This document shows, one piece after another, positions 16,379-26,576 of a DNA stretch of 64,000 nucleotides; within the stretch, counting starts at the first letter, position 1; each line of letters starts with the position of its first letter. Source of the stretch: Alphaproteobacteria bacterium UBA6324 (GTDB lineage: Bacteria; Pseudomonadota; Alphaproteobacteria; CAAGCB01; CAG-977). The DNA lies in the NCBI GenBank assembly GCA_002439085.1, contig DJSW01000012.1:30408-94407 (forward strand), given 5' to 3'. Below the pieces are notes generated by a model. That model was given only the letters and a program-made list of their open reading frames with translations. It had not been told where the DNA came from and did not search any database. The translations under genes and the position numbers were made by a program.

Positions 16379-17289
16379 CGCCGTTCTTTTGCGGCGCTGA
16401 TCGTCCGCACGCCGACATCCACGGACACCGTGTGCCGGCCGCCGCCCGTCATGATGCCTTTGACCGGCGACATATCGTCGAAATCGCGTCCCCATCCGAC
16501 GGTCAGGTGTTCCGATCCGATATACATATTGTTCGTCGGATCCAGATCAACCCAGCCGAAAGACGGGACGAACACGGAAAACCACGCGTGCGACGCGTCG
16601 CCGCCGATCATTTCGATTTCGCCTTTGCGTTCGGCTTCGGCCGCGCGGCGGGTGCGGATGTATCCGCTGACGTATCGGGCGGGCAACCCCCACGCGCGCA
16701 GACAGGCGATGGCGACGTGGGCGAAATCCTGACAGACGCCGCGTTTCATGGCGATCGTTTCGTCAACCGGCGTGGCGATGCTGGTCGCCGACGGGTCGTA
16801 AGTGAAATCGCGGTAGATTCGGCGCATGATTTCCTCGGCCGCGGCCAGAACGGGGCGGTTCGGGGACAGGCTGGGGGCGGCGTAGGCTTTGGCCGCCGCG
16901 GACAGCGGAATGAAACGGGACGGGGCGGCCATTTCCGCCGCGGCTGTCAATTCCGGCGTGTCGGGATGCGCCATCATTGCCGCGATCCGTTCCCACGCGG
17001 GCGTTAGTTCGGGGTCGGGATAAACGGGCGGCGTGATTTCCGCGGTGAATTCGGAAACGATCGTCATTTCCCTGTGCGGCGTTTCGGCGATCAGAAACGT
17101 CGCCGTGTTGCCGAACGCGTCCGTTTCGTCGGTTTGACAGGACGGTTCGGGCGTCATGACGATATCGGCGGACAAAACGCGTTGATACGGCGTTTCGCGC
17201 GGTTTCAAACGCGCCAGATGATGCGACAGGGTGACGGGGACGCCGTATCCGTAAATGGTTTTGTGGCGGACGCGATAGGTGACGGTCAT
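16375..17289 (-). CDS. Transglutaminase-like protein
   Basis: A 304-residue protein with a bacterial transglutaminase N-terminal domain (about 3-85) and a transglutaminase core (about 155-255). The catalytic triad is visible: Cys186 in RGVCQDFAH, His234 in SHAWF and Asp250 in DLDPTN. There is no signal peptide. It overlaps the upstream ATP-grasp/alpha-E gene by 4 bases. This trio of domains is a known conserved set thought to make and cleave unusual peptides or amides; the substrate is unknown. An isopeptidase role is as likely as cross-linking. Confidence 0.93.
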   Translation of the reverse strand: MTVTYRVRHKTIYGYGVPVTLSHHLARLKPRETPYQRVLSADIVMTPEPSCQTDETDAFGNTATFLIAETPHREMTIVSEFTAEITPPVYPDPELTPAWERIAAMMAHPDTPELTAAAEMAAPSRFIPLSAAAKAYAAPSLSPNRPVLAAAEEIMRRIYRDFTYDPSATSIATPVDETIAMKRGVCQDFAHVAIACLRAWGLPARYVSGYIRTRRAAEAERKGEIEMIGGDASHAWFSVFVPSFGWVDLDPTNNMYIGSEHLTVGWGRDFDDMSPVKGIMTGGGRHTVSVDVGVRTISAAKERR

Positions 17290-19739
17290 TTGATTTTCCC
17301 TTTGTTATAGGCGGGGCCTTGGCGCGTCGAATCCGCGTGGACGAAACACGACAGCGTCAGGGAATCGGAAAATTCCTGCAGCTTGGAACGCAGGTTGTTC
17401 AATAATGTGTTGAACGCCGGATTGACCGCGACGGTTTCGGTCAAAGAACGCGTCTGTTGCGCCAGATTCATCACGTCAATCGCTTTGATGTCGTCGATGA
17501 CGGATTCCAATACGGCCAGTTCCTTTGAAAACAGGGCGGGCATCCGGCTTTCGCGTTCCAAAACGGATATGTTCTGGCGCAGTTTCATCACCTGATAGAT
17601 CAGGGCGCGCGGGTTGCCGTCGTCGCACACCAGCAAATCGAACACCAGCGGAACGGTGGGGACGGACATATACCGGACGCGGTAGGTCATGCGGCTGTCC
17701 GACGTTTCCAACAAAGTGTCCAACGACGCGTTAAAACCGTTGTTCGCGCAAAAATCAATGCCGGACAACAGGTTGATGATCTGCATCCCCCGTTCCAGCC
17801 GCCGGCCGATTTCCAGAAAACGCCAGCTGTGGTCGCGCGTCATGTCCTCGCGGATCAACCCGCTCAGCGCGTTTTGGCGCAGGATGATTTCATTCAGCCG
17901 GTTCAAAAAGATTTGGGCGTTGGCTTTCGGATCGGGCAGCAGAGGGGGCAGCTGCGCGAACAGTTCCCAAGTGTCCATGGACAGGCGGTCGTGCAGCAGG
18001 TCGGCCATGTCTTTCAGCCGGTTGAACAGATAGTGCAGGCCAAACCCGTAATCGGGCGACGCGGCGATGTTTTTCAAATCCGTCATGGTGTCGCGCCGCG
18101 CCTGCGGATCGCGGTAATCCTTGAACGGCAGATGCCCCGTCAAAGCCAGCACGGACAGCAAAGTGGCGATGTCGTCGGGTTCGGGCGTTTCGGGGCCTTC
18201 GGTCGCGCGTTCGATGACGACGCGCAGCAGGCGTGCCAGCTGTTCCCCGCGTTCCAGATTGCGCCCCAACCAATACATATTGTCGGCGATTCGCGATGTC
18301 AGCTCGAACGTCGTGCGGACGGGTTTCGTTTGCGTCGCCGCGCGGATGCGGCCGGCGTCGGCGCCGTCGGGACGGACGGCCGTTCCCGCGACCCATATGT
18401 CGCGCAGGGACGGGACGTTCGTTTGCGTGAACGCCAGTCCGCCGTTCATGACGCGGTAGGATCCGTTTTCATAAATCAGGTGAAAACGCAGGCGGGTGCG
18501 CGCGGGAGCGAGGCGGCCGTTTTGCAAAACGGGGGACAGCGAGGCGTTGACCCGTTCCTGCGCCACATAGTTTTCGGGGGCGTTTTCGATGTCGTCCCTT
18601 GTCGGGCGGACTTTTCTGCCCGTAATGTCGTACACTTTCAATTCGGACAAATGGTCAAGGACGTATTGTTTTTCTTTTTCCTGACCGCACCACCACGCGG
18701 CGACGCTGGGCAGGATCAGGTCTTGGCCGTTGAAATGGCGGCTGATCCCGTGGATGAACGCGCGCAGGGCGGGGATTTCCGCCAATCCCGTTCCCAGCGG
18801 GTTGATCAGCGCGACGTTGCCTTTGCGCACGACGTGCGTCAATCCGGCGACGCCGAACATGGACGATCCGTTCAATTCCAGCGGGTCGCACAAACTGTCG
18901 TCAACGCGGCGCAAAATCACGTCAACGGGTTTCAACCCGTCGATGTTTTTCAAATACACGCGGTCGCCGCGCACCGTCAAATCGGCGGGGTCGATCGCGC
19001 TGATGCCCAGACTGCGGGCGAAAAAGGCTTCCTCGAACGACAGTTTCTTTTTGATCGCCGCGCTGAGCAGCACGATCAGCGGGATGCGCGTTCCGTCCGC
19101 CGACGGGGCGCAGGCGAACAGGTGGCGGCGCATGGCCTCAAAGAAATCATAGACGCGCGCGGGGGTGGCCGAAGCGTAAACGTCGGGCATGACGCGCGAC
19201 AGAACCAGACGGTTTTTAATGGTCAATCCGACGCCTTCGGGTGTTTGTGCTTTGTCCGCGACGACCCAGAACCGGCCGTCGGGCGCGCGTTCCACGTCGG
19301 CGGCGTATTCGCGCAAAAACACGCCGTCGGCCGGACGCGCCGTTTTCAGCGCGGGCAGATAGGCGGGATTGCCGAACACGATTCGCGGCGGGATCACGCC
19401 ATCGGTGATCAGCCGCTGTTCGCCGTACAGGTCGCGCAGGATGTCGTTGAATAATTCCGCGCGCTGGATCAATCCGGCGGACAGGCGGTCAAATTCGTCC
19501 GCCGGCAAAATGAAAGGTATGACGCCGTGCGCTTTTTTCTGCCGCGTCGCGGCCGTCATCGCGTCCGCGCTCATCAGCCGTTCAACCTGATCGGCGCAGG
19601 CGGCCAGCCGTTCCAAGCCGTTTTGTCCGGCGGCGTCGAAAAAAACGCGCCAATGCGGACGGAGCTCGCCGTCGGGCGCGATCAGTTCGTTGTATCCTCC
19701 CGTCGGGCAGACGGCCGGATAGGAAAAGGGAAAAGTCAT
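17286..19739 (-). CDS. Circularly permuted ATP-grasp fused to an alpha-E domain
   Basis: An 817-residue protein. The start at 19739 (MTFPFSYPAVCPTGGYNELI) is chosen because this is a typical N-terminus; the frame stays open another 534 bases but that part is basic, low quality and overlaps a gene on the other strand. Residues about 1-470 match the type-2 circularly permuted ATP-grasp family (PADEFDRL, QRAELFNDILRDLYG, GDRVYLKNIDG). From about 480 the alpha-E family begins (SRIADNMYWLGRNLER). The two are often separate genes, here one chain. The next gene, overlapping by 4 bases, is the transglutaminase. Predicted role: ATP-dependent peptide-bond formation in a small peptide pathway. Confidence 0.92.
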   Translation of the reverse strand: MTFPFSYPAVCPTGGYNELIAPDGELRPHWRVFFDAAGQNGLERLAACADQVERLMSADAMTAATRQKKAHGVIPFILPADEFDRLSAGLIQRAELFNDILRDLYGEQRLITDGVIPPRIVFGNPAYLPALKTARPADGVFLREYAADVERAPDGRFWVVADKAQTPEGVGLTIKNRLVLSRVMPDVYASATPARVYDFFEAMRRHLFACAPSADGTRIPLIVLLSAAIKKKLSFEEAFFARSLGISAIDPADLTVRGDRVYLKNIDGLKPVDVILRRVDDSLCDPLELNGSSMFGVAGLTHVVRKGNVALINPLGTGLAEIPALRAFIHGISRHFNGQDLILPSVAAWWCGQEKEKQYVLDHLSELKVYDITGRKVRPTRDDIENAPENYVAQERVNASLSPVLQNGRLAPARTRLRFHLIYENGSYRVMNGGLAFTQTNVPSLRDIWVAGTAVRPDGADAGRIRAATQTKPVRTTFELTSRIADNMYWLGRNLERGEQLARLLRVVIERATEGPETPEPDDIATLLSVLALTGHLPFKDYRDPQARRDTMTDLKNIAASPDYGFGLHYLFNRLKDMADLLHDRLSMDTWELFAQLPPLLPDPKANAQIFLNRLNEIILRQNALSGLIREDMTRDHSWRFLEIGRRLERGMQIINLLSGIDFCANNGFNASLDTLLETSDSRMTYRVRYMSVPTVPLVFDLLVCDDGNPRALIYQVMKLRQNISVLERESRMPALFSKELAVLESVIDDIKAIDVMNLAQQTRSLTETVAVNPAFNTLLNNLRSKLQEFSDSLTLSCFVHADSTRQGPAYNKGKIK

Positions 19740-19823
19740 AAAACACGTCCTGTTGTCATTTCCGACTTTTTTAAGACAAAAAAAATAAAAGGTCGTTAAA
19801 ATAAAACACGCTTTTGATTTTTT

Positions 19824-20546
19824 ATGAAAGTATCGACAATGACCGGAACAGGAATGCGTGTTTTTTTTAACGCTTTGGCCGCCGTCGGCGCGACGGTGTC
19901 GTTTTGGCGCGATTTTCCGGACGCGGGGGCGGCGACGGCCGTTTTGATTTTGTGCTGGGCGGGAACGGTTGCCTGCGCGGCGTCGGTCAAAACACGCAAA
20001 ACGTTTTCGACGTTGGCCGCGGCGGTTCAGCCGTGGGCGGCCGCCGTGTTCGCGGCGACGTACATGACCTCTTGTCCGTTTGCGTCCTTCGGGCTGTTTT
20101 GCGCCGTCGCCGTCGGCGCGGTTTGCGTCGTAAACGTGTTTGAAAACAGGAAAAAGGCGGAAAAGGCTTTTGGATTCGCGGCGGGGATCGGGGCGACTGC
20201 GGGCGTCGCGGCGGCGTTTTTCGCTCCGTATCCCGCTTTCATTCTGGCCGGATTGCTGTGCCGTCCGGCGCAAGAGGGGCGCACGGCCATGGACGGATGG
20301 ATCGACGCGGCTTTGCCGTTGTCCGTTTTAACGGGCGCGTTTTTGTGTCTGGGCGTTGCCGGACATTCCGGAAATTTTTCCGTGCGCGCCGCCGAATCGG
20401 CCGCTTTGGTCATGGCGGGGGCTTTTCCCGTCGCGGCCGGAAAATCTGGCGTTCGGCTGATGTTGACGACGGCCGCGGTCGTTTTGTTCGGATGCTATGT
20501 CTTTTCGGCGGAAAATCCGCAGTCCGTCTTTAATTCGATTTTTTGA
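19824..20546 (+). CDS. Polytopic membrane protein of unknown function
   Basis: A 240-residue Ala/Val/Phe-rich protein with about seven hydrophobic segments and short loops, basic on the expected inner sides. No family recognised. Start codons at 19824, 19839 and 19854 are all possible; none has a strong ribosome site. It diverges from the ATP-grasp gene (84 bases apart) and its 3' end overlaps the convergent nuclease gene by 17 bases. Hydrophobic pattern and codon use support it being real, but function is open. Confidence 0.6.
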   Translation: MKVSTMTGTGMRVFFNALAAVGATVSFWRDFPDAGAATAVLILCWAGTVACAASVKTRKTFSTLAAAVQPWAAAVFAATYMTSCPFASFGLFCAVAVGAVCVVNVFENRKKAEKAFGFAAGIGATAGVAAAFFAPYPAFILAGLLCRPAQEGRTAMDGWIDAALPLSVLTGAFLCLGVAGHSGNFSVRAAESAALVMAGAFPVAAGKSGVRLMLTTAAVVLFGCYVFSAENPQSVFNSIF

Positions 20547-21024
20547 AATCGGCCGGATTTTCAAACCCTTCGCACGCCCAAAACCCGCGCTTTTCCTGAA
20601 CGGCGTCGCGTTCCTGATCCCAATACAGGGCGTCATAGCGCGACGCGACGGCGAATCCCCGTTCAACCATGCGGCGGTTCAGGTTGATCCGTTCGCCGTT
20701 TTCCGTGATAAAACATTCCCCCAACAGGCGGCCGTAAAAATCGCGGCCGCGCGTTTCGCACACGACGGTGTTCGACCCGATCATGTGAAACAGCTTTTCC
20801 GTCGCGATCCGGCCGCACGGGATCGTTTCGCCCTTGCACACGCAGGGCTGCGCCGTTTCGGGGGCGTCGATGCCGACCAGCCGCACGCTGTTGCGCCCGA
20901 CGCGCAGCGTGTCGCCGTCCAGCACGGCCTGATACTTGCCCGACACGGCCGCGGCATATGCGGCGAAAGCGGCCAGAACGGCGTATTTGATCGAACGTTT
21001 TAAAACGGGTTTTACACTGGTCAT
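20530..21024 (-). CDS. Secreted or anchored thermonuclease-family protein
   Basis: A 164-residue protein of the staphylococcal nuclease fold. An N-terminal hydrophobic signal or anchor (about 11-30) precedes the nuclease domain. Catalytic residues are visible: Arg and Glu in VRLVGIDAPE and the second Arg in FYGRLLGE. Four cysteines are present, two of them in the CVCKGETIPC loop, suggesting disulfides and periplasmic location. The start at 21024 is an ATG; a TTG three codons upstream is possible. It is divergent from the alpha-2-macroglobulin gene with about 60 bases between. Confidence 0.9.
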   Translation of the reverse strand: MTSVKPVLKRSIKYAVLAAFAAYAAAVSGKYQAVLDGDTLRVGRNSVRLVGIDAPETAQPCVCKGETIPCGRIATEKLFHMIGSNTVVCETRGRDFYGRLLGECFITENGERINLNRRMVERGFAVASRYDALYWDQERDAVQEKRGFWACEGFENPADFKKSN

Positions 21025-21083
21025 TTTTTGCAAATTCGATTAGAATGTCTGCTCCGGACGATTGGAACACGGAGAGGGTTCGT

Positions 21084-24000
21084 ATGTCAAAAAAATTTTC
21101 GCTTTTCATCGGAATGATGCTGGTTTCCGCGCGCGTTTGCGCCGCCGCCGACGCGCTGACCGTGCGCCGCATGGTGCCGGAGGGGACGAACGTCCGTCAG
21201 GCGGACAAGATCGTGCTGGAATTCAGCCGTCCCGTCGCCGCTTTGGGCGATATGGCGCGCGCCGACGTTCCCGTGAAAATCAAGCCGCGCCTGAATTGCC
21301 AGTGGCGGTGGCTGAACCAATCGTCGCTGGCTTGCGTTTTGGATGAAAAGGACGGGCTGCGTCCCGCCGAATCCTATCGCGTGACGGTCAAGCCGGAATT
21401 TCAGGCTTTGACGGGCGAAAAAATGACGAAAGAGCAGGTCTTTACGCTGGAAACCGTCCGGCCGGAGGTCGATCCCGACCGCACGCGCTTTGTGCGTTTC
21501 GTCGCGCCAGAACGTCCACAATGGCGCGTCGCGTTCAACACGGGCGCGCGGAAAAAATCCGTGAAAGCGGCCGTGTATTTCAGGGTGGACGGCAAAAAAA
21601 TTAAGGCGGAAGTGACCGATGACGAATGCCATGAATGGGAAAAGGACTGTCAGGCGAAATATCTGGTCGCGCCGATCGCCGATCTGGGGACGGATCAGGC
21701 CTACGAACTGGTATATGAATCGGGGATCAAGCCGGAAAAGGGCGGCTCGCTGCGGTCGCAAAACGCCGGCGTCGCGGGAAAGGGCAGAACGCCGCCCGTG
21801 TTTCAGGCAAAGGCTTTGCAATGTTATGACGACCGGTACAACGTCCGTTCCTTTACGGCCGAACAGACGCGGCTGAACCCGCCGGAATGCCGGTTCGACG
21901 CGCCGGTCAACATCGTTTTGTCCGACAAAACCGTTTTGGGCGACATCTCCGGTTTCGTCAAGGGATCCCCTGCCGTCACCGTGAACAACCGCGAAACCGT
22001 TTCCGAATACGTCGGCCTTTTCGCCCCCAAGGCGGGGCAGACCTACGCCGTTACCGTGTCGGGCGATTTGACCGACGTTTGGGGCAACCGGATCGAACGG
22101 CCGGCGACTTTTTATTTCCGATCCGGCGACCGCCGTCCCGAACTGAACCTGCCGTATGCGGCGGCGGTTTTGGAAAAGGATGAAAAAACGGCCGTGACCG
22201 GATTTGCAACGAATTTGGAAAAGGCGACCGCCGTTTACACCGGTTTCAACGCGTCCGGCGCGGTGTCGGGAACGCGCGACGTGCGCGACATATCGCCCGC
22301 GGTGAAAAACCTGTCCTATCCGTTTGAATACGGCGCGCGGGCGATGCTGGACGGCCGGTCGGGTTTCGTCACCGGACGGTTCCAAACCGTTCCCGCTTTG
22401 GACGGGCGGTATTTCTTTGCCGTTTCCGTGTCGCCGTGGCAGGCCGTCGCCAAAATCGGGTGGAGTTCTTCGCTGGTCTGGGCGGCGGATATGAAAACCG
22501 GAAAGCCCGTCGCCGGCGCAAAAGTCGAACTGTTCGCCGCGCCGTTTGAAAATCCGTTGAAACAAAAAGTTTTGGCCGTGTCCGAAACGGACGGAACGGG
22601 GCGCGCAACCTTGGACGGATATGAAAAATTCGACCCCGCCGCCGAACGGTTGAACCAATGGGACAATGCCAAGGATTCCCTGTTCGTTCGCGTGGTCAAA
22701 GGGGAGGATGTCGCCGTTTTGCCGTTGCGTAGCGGTTTTGATTTGTCGGCGGGCGCGCTGAGCGATTGGCGGGTGTCGAGCGTCTATTACCCCGAATCGA
22801 ACCGTTATTTGCGCGCGTTCGGCTTTACGCCGCAGGGTGTTTACCGTGCGGGGGACGAGGTCGCTTTCAAACTATACGTCCGCCGGATCAACGGGGAAAG
22901 GTTGCGCGCGGCGCTGTCGGACGGGTGGACCGTCAGCGTGACGGACGCGGCCGGAAATTCCGTTTATGAACGAAAAAAGGTCGCTTTGTCGGATTTCGGC
23001 ACGGCGGACGGGCGTTTCACCCTGTCGCCGCAATCCGTTTCCGGATGGTACGACATCGTTTTGAAACGCGGCGAAGACACGCTGTATCCGGCGCGTTTTC
23101 TGGTGTCCGATTTTTCGGCCGCCGCGTACAAAGTCGCGACGGACATTAACGGCAAGGTGTTCCGATCCGGTGACGAAGTTCGCATCGGCGGGCGGGCGAC
23201 CCTGTTTTCCGGCGGGGCGTTCACGCGCGCGAAAACGCGTCAAACCGCCGTTTTGAACTGGGCGCCGTTTTCCGTTGAAACAAAGGACGACGAAGAACCG
23301 TTCGGCTTCGATCCCGATTTGGATCAAAGCGGATACGCCCCCGAAACGCTGTTCGACGTGACGGGCGAAACGGACGAAAAGGGCGAGGTCGAAAAAACGG
23401 TCACGCTGAAAAAATCGGTCAAGCCGTATGGGAAAATCCGTTTTGAAACGCGCGTTTTCGACGATTCCGGACGGACGGTTTCGTCCTTTGCGACGGCGGA
23501 ATATTTCGCGGCGAAACGGTTGGTCGGCGTGCGGCGCGCGGCGGGCGATGCAAAGGCCGGACAGCCCGCGGGCGTTGAATTTGTTGTGTCCGATCCGCAC
23601 AAAAACTTGATCGCCGGCGTGCCGGTCAGCGTGTCGTTTTATAAAACGGTGAACAAGCTGGTGCGTGAAAAATCGGCCGGCAGCGCGTATTTGATGAAAT
23701 ACGTCGCGCAACAGGAAAAAGTCGGCGAATGCATGGGAATGAGCGCCGTTAAACCGCAAAAATGCCTGTTCACCCCCGAAAGCGCGGGATATTACAAAGC
23801 GGTGGCTACGATCAACGGATACACGGCGAAAACCGGATTCTATGTCGAAGGGGCGGATTACGTTCCGTGGGCGGGGACGGAAAACCGTTTGAACGTCACG
23901 TCGGACAAAAAGGAATACAAAACGGGCGACACGATCGTTCTGACCGTTGAAAACCCCGCCGTTCAAACGTTGGCGCTGGTGACGGTCGAACGGTACGGCG

Positions 24001-26576
24001 TGTTGCAATCCTTTGTCAAAACGTTTGAAAAATCCGTTGAAAAAATCGAAATCCCCGTGACGGACGATTTCTTCCCCGGCGTTTACGTCGCGATCAGCGC
24101 CTTTTCCCCGCGCGTGGAACAACCCGCGGATCAAACGCCCGATTTGGGCAAACCCGCCCAATGGACGGGGTATTTGAACATTCCGGTCGCGGACGATTCG
24201 CGGCGCGTCAAGGTTGAAATCACGCCGGAAAAGACGGATTACCGTCCGGCGCAAACGTTAAAGGCGCGTGTTAAAACGACGCTGCCCGACAACCGGCGCG
24301 CCCCCGTTGAAATTGCCGTCGTCGTCGTGGACGAATCGGTTTTGGATCTGCTGCCCGACGGGGACGGGATGTTTGATCCTTATGCGGGATTAAACCGGTT
24401 GGGCGATTTGGATGTGCGGACGTACAGTTTGGTCGAGCAGCTGATCGGCCGCCAGAAAATCGAAAAGAAAGGGGCAAATCAAGGCGGCGACGGCGGGGCG
24501 GATTTCGCCGTGCGCGACGTGTTCAAGTTCGTCGCCTATTTCAACCCGTCGTTGAAAACGGATGAAAACGGCGAAGCGGTTTTTGAAACGAAACTGCCCG
24601 ACAACCTGACGGGATGGCGGATTGTCGCCGTCGCCGTGACGCCCGACGATCTGGCGGGGGCGGGGAAATCGCGCGTGACGGTCACTCAACCGCTGGAAAT
24701 CAGGACGCTGCTGCCCAATCAGGTGCGCGCGGGCGACACGTTTTCCGCGGGCGTTTCCGTGTTGAACCGGACGGCGCGGAACGTGACCGCCGATTTGATG
24801 ATGACGGCGTCGGGCGCGACGGCGCGGAATGTCGCGGCAAAAGGAAGCCTCGCGTTAAAGCCGTTCGAGCGCAAAAGCTTTTTCTTCGATTCCGTTCAGG
24901 CAAAACTGAACCCGTCCGACGCGTCGGGCGCGATCGACTTGCGCTTTACGGCGGACAACGGGACGGACGGGGACGGCGCGCGGCTGTCAGTGCCCGTGCT
25001 GAACCTGACGATGATGGAAACGGCGGCGTTGCACGGCGGGGCGACGGCCGGAAACATCGACGTTCCGCTGGACGTTCCGGCGGGGGTGAAAGAATACGGC
25101 GGCGCGTTGGACGTTTCGGTGTCGGCGGGCGTTTTGGACGGGGCAAAACGGGCGGTGGCGGCTTTGCGCGACTATCCGCATCCGTGCTGGGAACAAAAGC
25201 TGTCCCGCGCGGTGGCGGCGGCCGTTTACGCCGGACGGAAAAACGCTTTCGCGGGCGATGACGTCTGGCCGGACGCGGACGGTTTCGTGCGCGAAACGAT
25301 GAAGCAGGCGGGGACGTATCAAACGGACGGCGGCGCAATGGCCTATTTCGGACGCAACGGCGCCGGTTCGCCGTATCTGTCGGCCTATACCGCCGATGTG
25401 TTCGATTTCCTGCAAAGCGCCGGTTATGAAGTCGATCCGGCCGTCGCGGAAAAGCTGGCGGATTACCTGACCGGATTGTTCAAACGCACGGACGCCGCCG
25501 CCGATCCGGCGCAAACGTTGACGGCACGGCTGCTGTCGGCGGGATTTTTGAAAAACAGGGGGCGGATCACGGACGCGGACATCGCCGTGTTCGATCGTTC
25601 CGTTCCGTTGATGACGGCGTTTGACAAGGCGCTGTACCTGCGTTTGAAACCGCGCGACGCCGCTTTGTTCGACGGTCTGATGAATATGTCGTACCAAACG
25701 TCCGGATCGTTGATTTTCAAGGAACCGGAGGAAACGGACGCCGCGGTGTTGCCGTCGGCGGCGAAAACGACCTGCGCCGCGCTGCGGGCGGTCGCCGGAA
25801 CGGACGGGGAAACAGCGGACAGGCTGATGCGCGGGGCATACACTCTGCGGCGCAAGGACGGAACGTGGGCGAACACGCAGGCTGACGCGTTTTGTTTGGC
25901 GGCGCTGCAAGCTTACGCGGCGGCGCAGCCTGAAAAAATCAATCTGGACGTTATGGCGGCCGTCGGGGGCGAAAGCCTGCTGTCCGGATCGTTCCAAAGC
26001 CCCGCCGATCCCGCCGTTTCGGCGCGTCGCGCGCTGGCCGCGGACATGGCGGGCGGGCGAACCGCGCTGGCTTTGACGGCGTTGGGGGACGGGCGTTACT
26101 ATTATTCCGTCCATTTGTCCCACCCGTCGGATATGACGGCGGGCGTCAACGCCGGGTTTGAAATCGAACGCCGCGTGTTTGTCGAACGGAAAGGGGTTTT
26201 TGTTCCGGTGACAAAAGATGTCGTTTTGAAACGCGGGGAGCGCGTCAAGGTGGAATTGACGGTGAAAAGCCCCGTTGACCACTATATGGTGGCTTTGCGC
26301 GATCCCGTCGCGGGCGCGTTCGAGCCTGTCAACGCTTTGTTGGCGACATCGTCGGACGCGGGGCAATCGGACGGTGTGTTTGATTTCACGGACATTACGC
26401 ACGCCGCGGCCGGTTTTTACGCCAGCCGTTTGCCGGCGGGGACGCACACGGCGTCCTATATGGCGCAAGTGGTTTCGGACGGGACGTTCACGGCTTTTCC
26501 CGCTAAAGTCGAAGCCATGTACACCCCCGACGTGTTCGGATTGACGGCGGCCGATGTTTTCGTTGTCGCGCCGTAA
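21084..26576 (+). CDS. Bacterial alpha-2-macroglobulin
   Basis: A 1830-residue periplasmic protease trap. The start at 21084 follows GGAGAGGG. A signal peptide (about 1-21) leads into macroglobulin-like beta domains. The thioester motif is present as CWEQ (from Cys1368, in HPCWEQKLSRAV), in the position of the E. coli YfhM CLEQ. After it comes an alpha/alpha toroid-like region (SAYTADVFDFLQSAGYEV) and a C-terminal receptor-like domain. Unlike YfhM there is no lipobox, so it may be soluble. It overlaps pbpC by 23 bases; this pair is thought to trap invading proteases while PBP1C repairs murein. Confidence 0.95.
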   Translation: MSKKFSLFIGMMLVSARVCAAADALTVRRMVPEGTNVRQADKIVLEFSRPVAALGDMARADVPVKIKPRLNCQWRWLNQSSLACVLDEKDGLRPAESYRVTVKPEFQALTGEKMTKEQVFTLETVRPEVDPDRTRFVRFVAPERPQWRVAFNTGARKKSVKAAVYFRVDGKKIKAEVTDDECHEWEKDCQAKYLVAPIADLGTDQAYELVYESGIKPEKGGSLRSQNAGVAGKGRTPPVFQAKALQCYDDRYNVRSFTAEQTRLNPPECRFDAPVNIVLSDKTVLGDISGFVKGSPAVTVNNRETVSEYVGLFAPKAGQTYAVTVSGDLTDVWGNRIERPATFYFRSGDRRPELNLPYAAAVLEKDEKTAVTGFATNLEKATAVYTGFNASGAVSGTRDVRDISPAVKNLSYPFEYGARAMLDGRSGFVTGRFQTVPALDGRYFFAVSVSPWQAVAKIGWSSSLVWAADMKTGKPVAGAKVELFAAPFENPLKQKVLAVSETDGTGRATLDGYEKFDPAAERLNQWDNAKDSLFVRVVKGEDVAVLPLRSGFDLSAGALSDWRVSSVYYPESNRYLRAFGFTPQGVYRAGDEVAFKLYVRRINGERLRAALSDGWTVSVTDAAGNSVYERKKVALSDFGTADGRFTLSPQSVSGWYDIVLKRGEDTLYPARFLVSDFSAAAYKVATDINGKVFRSGDEVRIGGRATLFSGGAFTRAKTRQTAVLNWAPFSVETKDDEEPFGFDPDLDQSGYAPETLFDVTGETDEKGEVEKTVTLKKSVKPYGKIRFETRVFDDSGRTVSSFATAEYFAAKRLVGVRRAAGDAKAGQPAGVEFVVSDPHKNLIAGVPVSVSFYKTVNKLVREKSAGSAYLMKYVAQQEKVGECMGMSAVKPQKCLFTPESAGYYKAVATINGYTAKTGFYVEGADYVPWAGTENRLNVTSDKKEYKTGDTIVLTVENPAVQTLALVTVERYGVLQSFVKTFEKSVEKIEIPVTDDFFPGVYVAISAFSPRVEQPADQTPDLGKPAQWTGYLNIPVADDSRRVKVEITPEKTDYRPAQTLKARVKTTLPDNRRAPVEIAVVVVDESVLDLLPDGDGMFDPYAGLNRLGDLDVRTYSLVEQLIGRQKIEKKGANQGGDGGADFAVRDVFKFVAYFNPSLKTDENGEAVFETKLPDNLTGWRIVAVAVTPDDLAGAGKSRVTVTQPLEIRTLLPNQVRAGDTFSAGVSVLNRTARNVTADLMMTASGATARNVAAKGSLALKPFERKSFFFDSVQAKLNPSDASGAIDLRFTADNGTDGDGARLSVPVLNLTMMETAALHGGATAGNIDVPLDVPAGVKEYGGALDVSVSAGVLDGAKRAVAALRDYPHPCWEQKLSRAVAAAVYAGRKNAFAGDDVWPDADGFVRETMKQAGTYQTDGGAMAYFGRNGAGSPYLSAYTADVFDFLQSAGYEVDPAVAEKLADYLTGLFKRTDAAADPAQTLTARLLSAGFLKNRGRITDADIAVFDRSVPLMTAFDKALYLRLKPRDAALFDGLMNMSYQTSGSLIFKEPEETDAAVLPSAAKTTCAALRAVAGTDGETADRLMRGAYTLRRKDGTWANTQADAFCLAALQAYAAAQPEKINLDVMAAVGGESLLSGSFQSPADPAVSARRALAADMAGGRTALALTALGDGRYYYSVHLSHPSDMTAGVNAGFEIERRVFVERKGVFVPVTKDVVLKRGERVKVELTVKSPVDHYMVALRDPVAGAFEPVNALLATSSDAGQSDGVFDFTDITHAAAGFYASRLPAGTHTASYMAQVVSDGTFTAFPAKVEAMYTPDVFGLTAADVFVVAP

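Noticed and set aside
19740..20273. N-terminal extension of the ATP-grasp/alpha-E frame
   Set aside because: The extension is very basic, has no likeness to the family, and lies opposite another gene; the ATG at 19739 gives the typical N-terminus.
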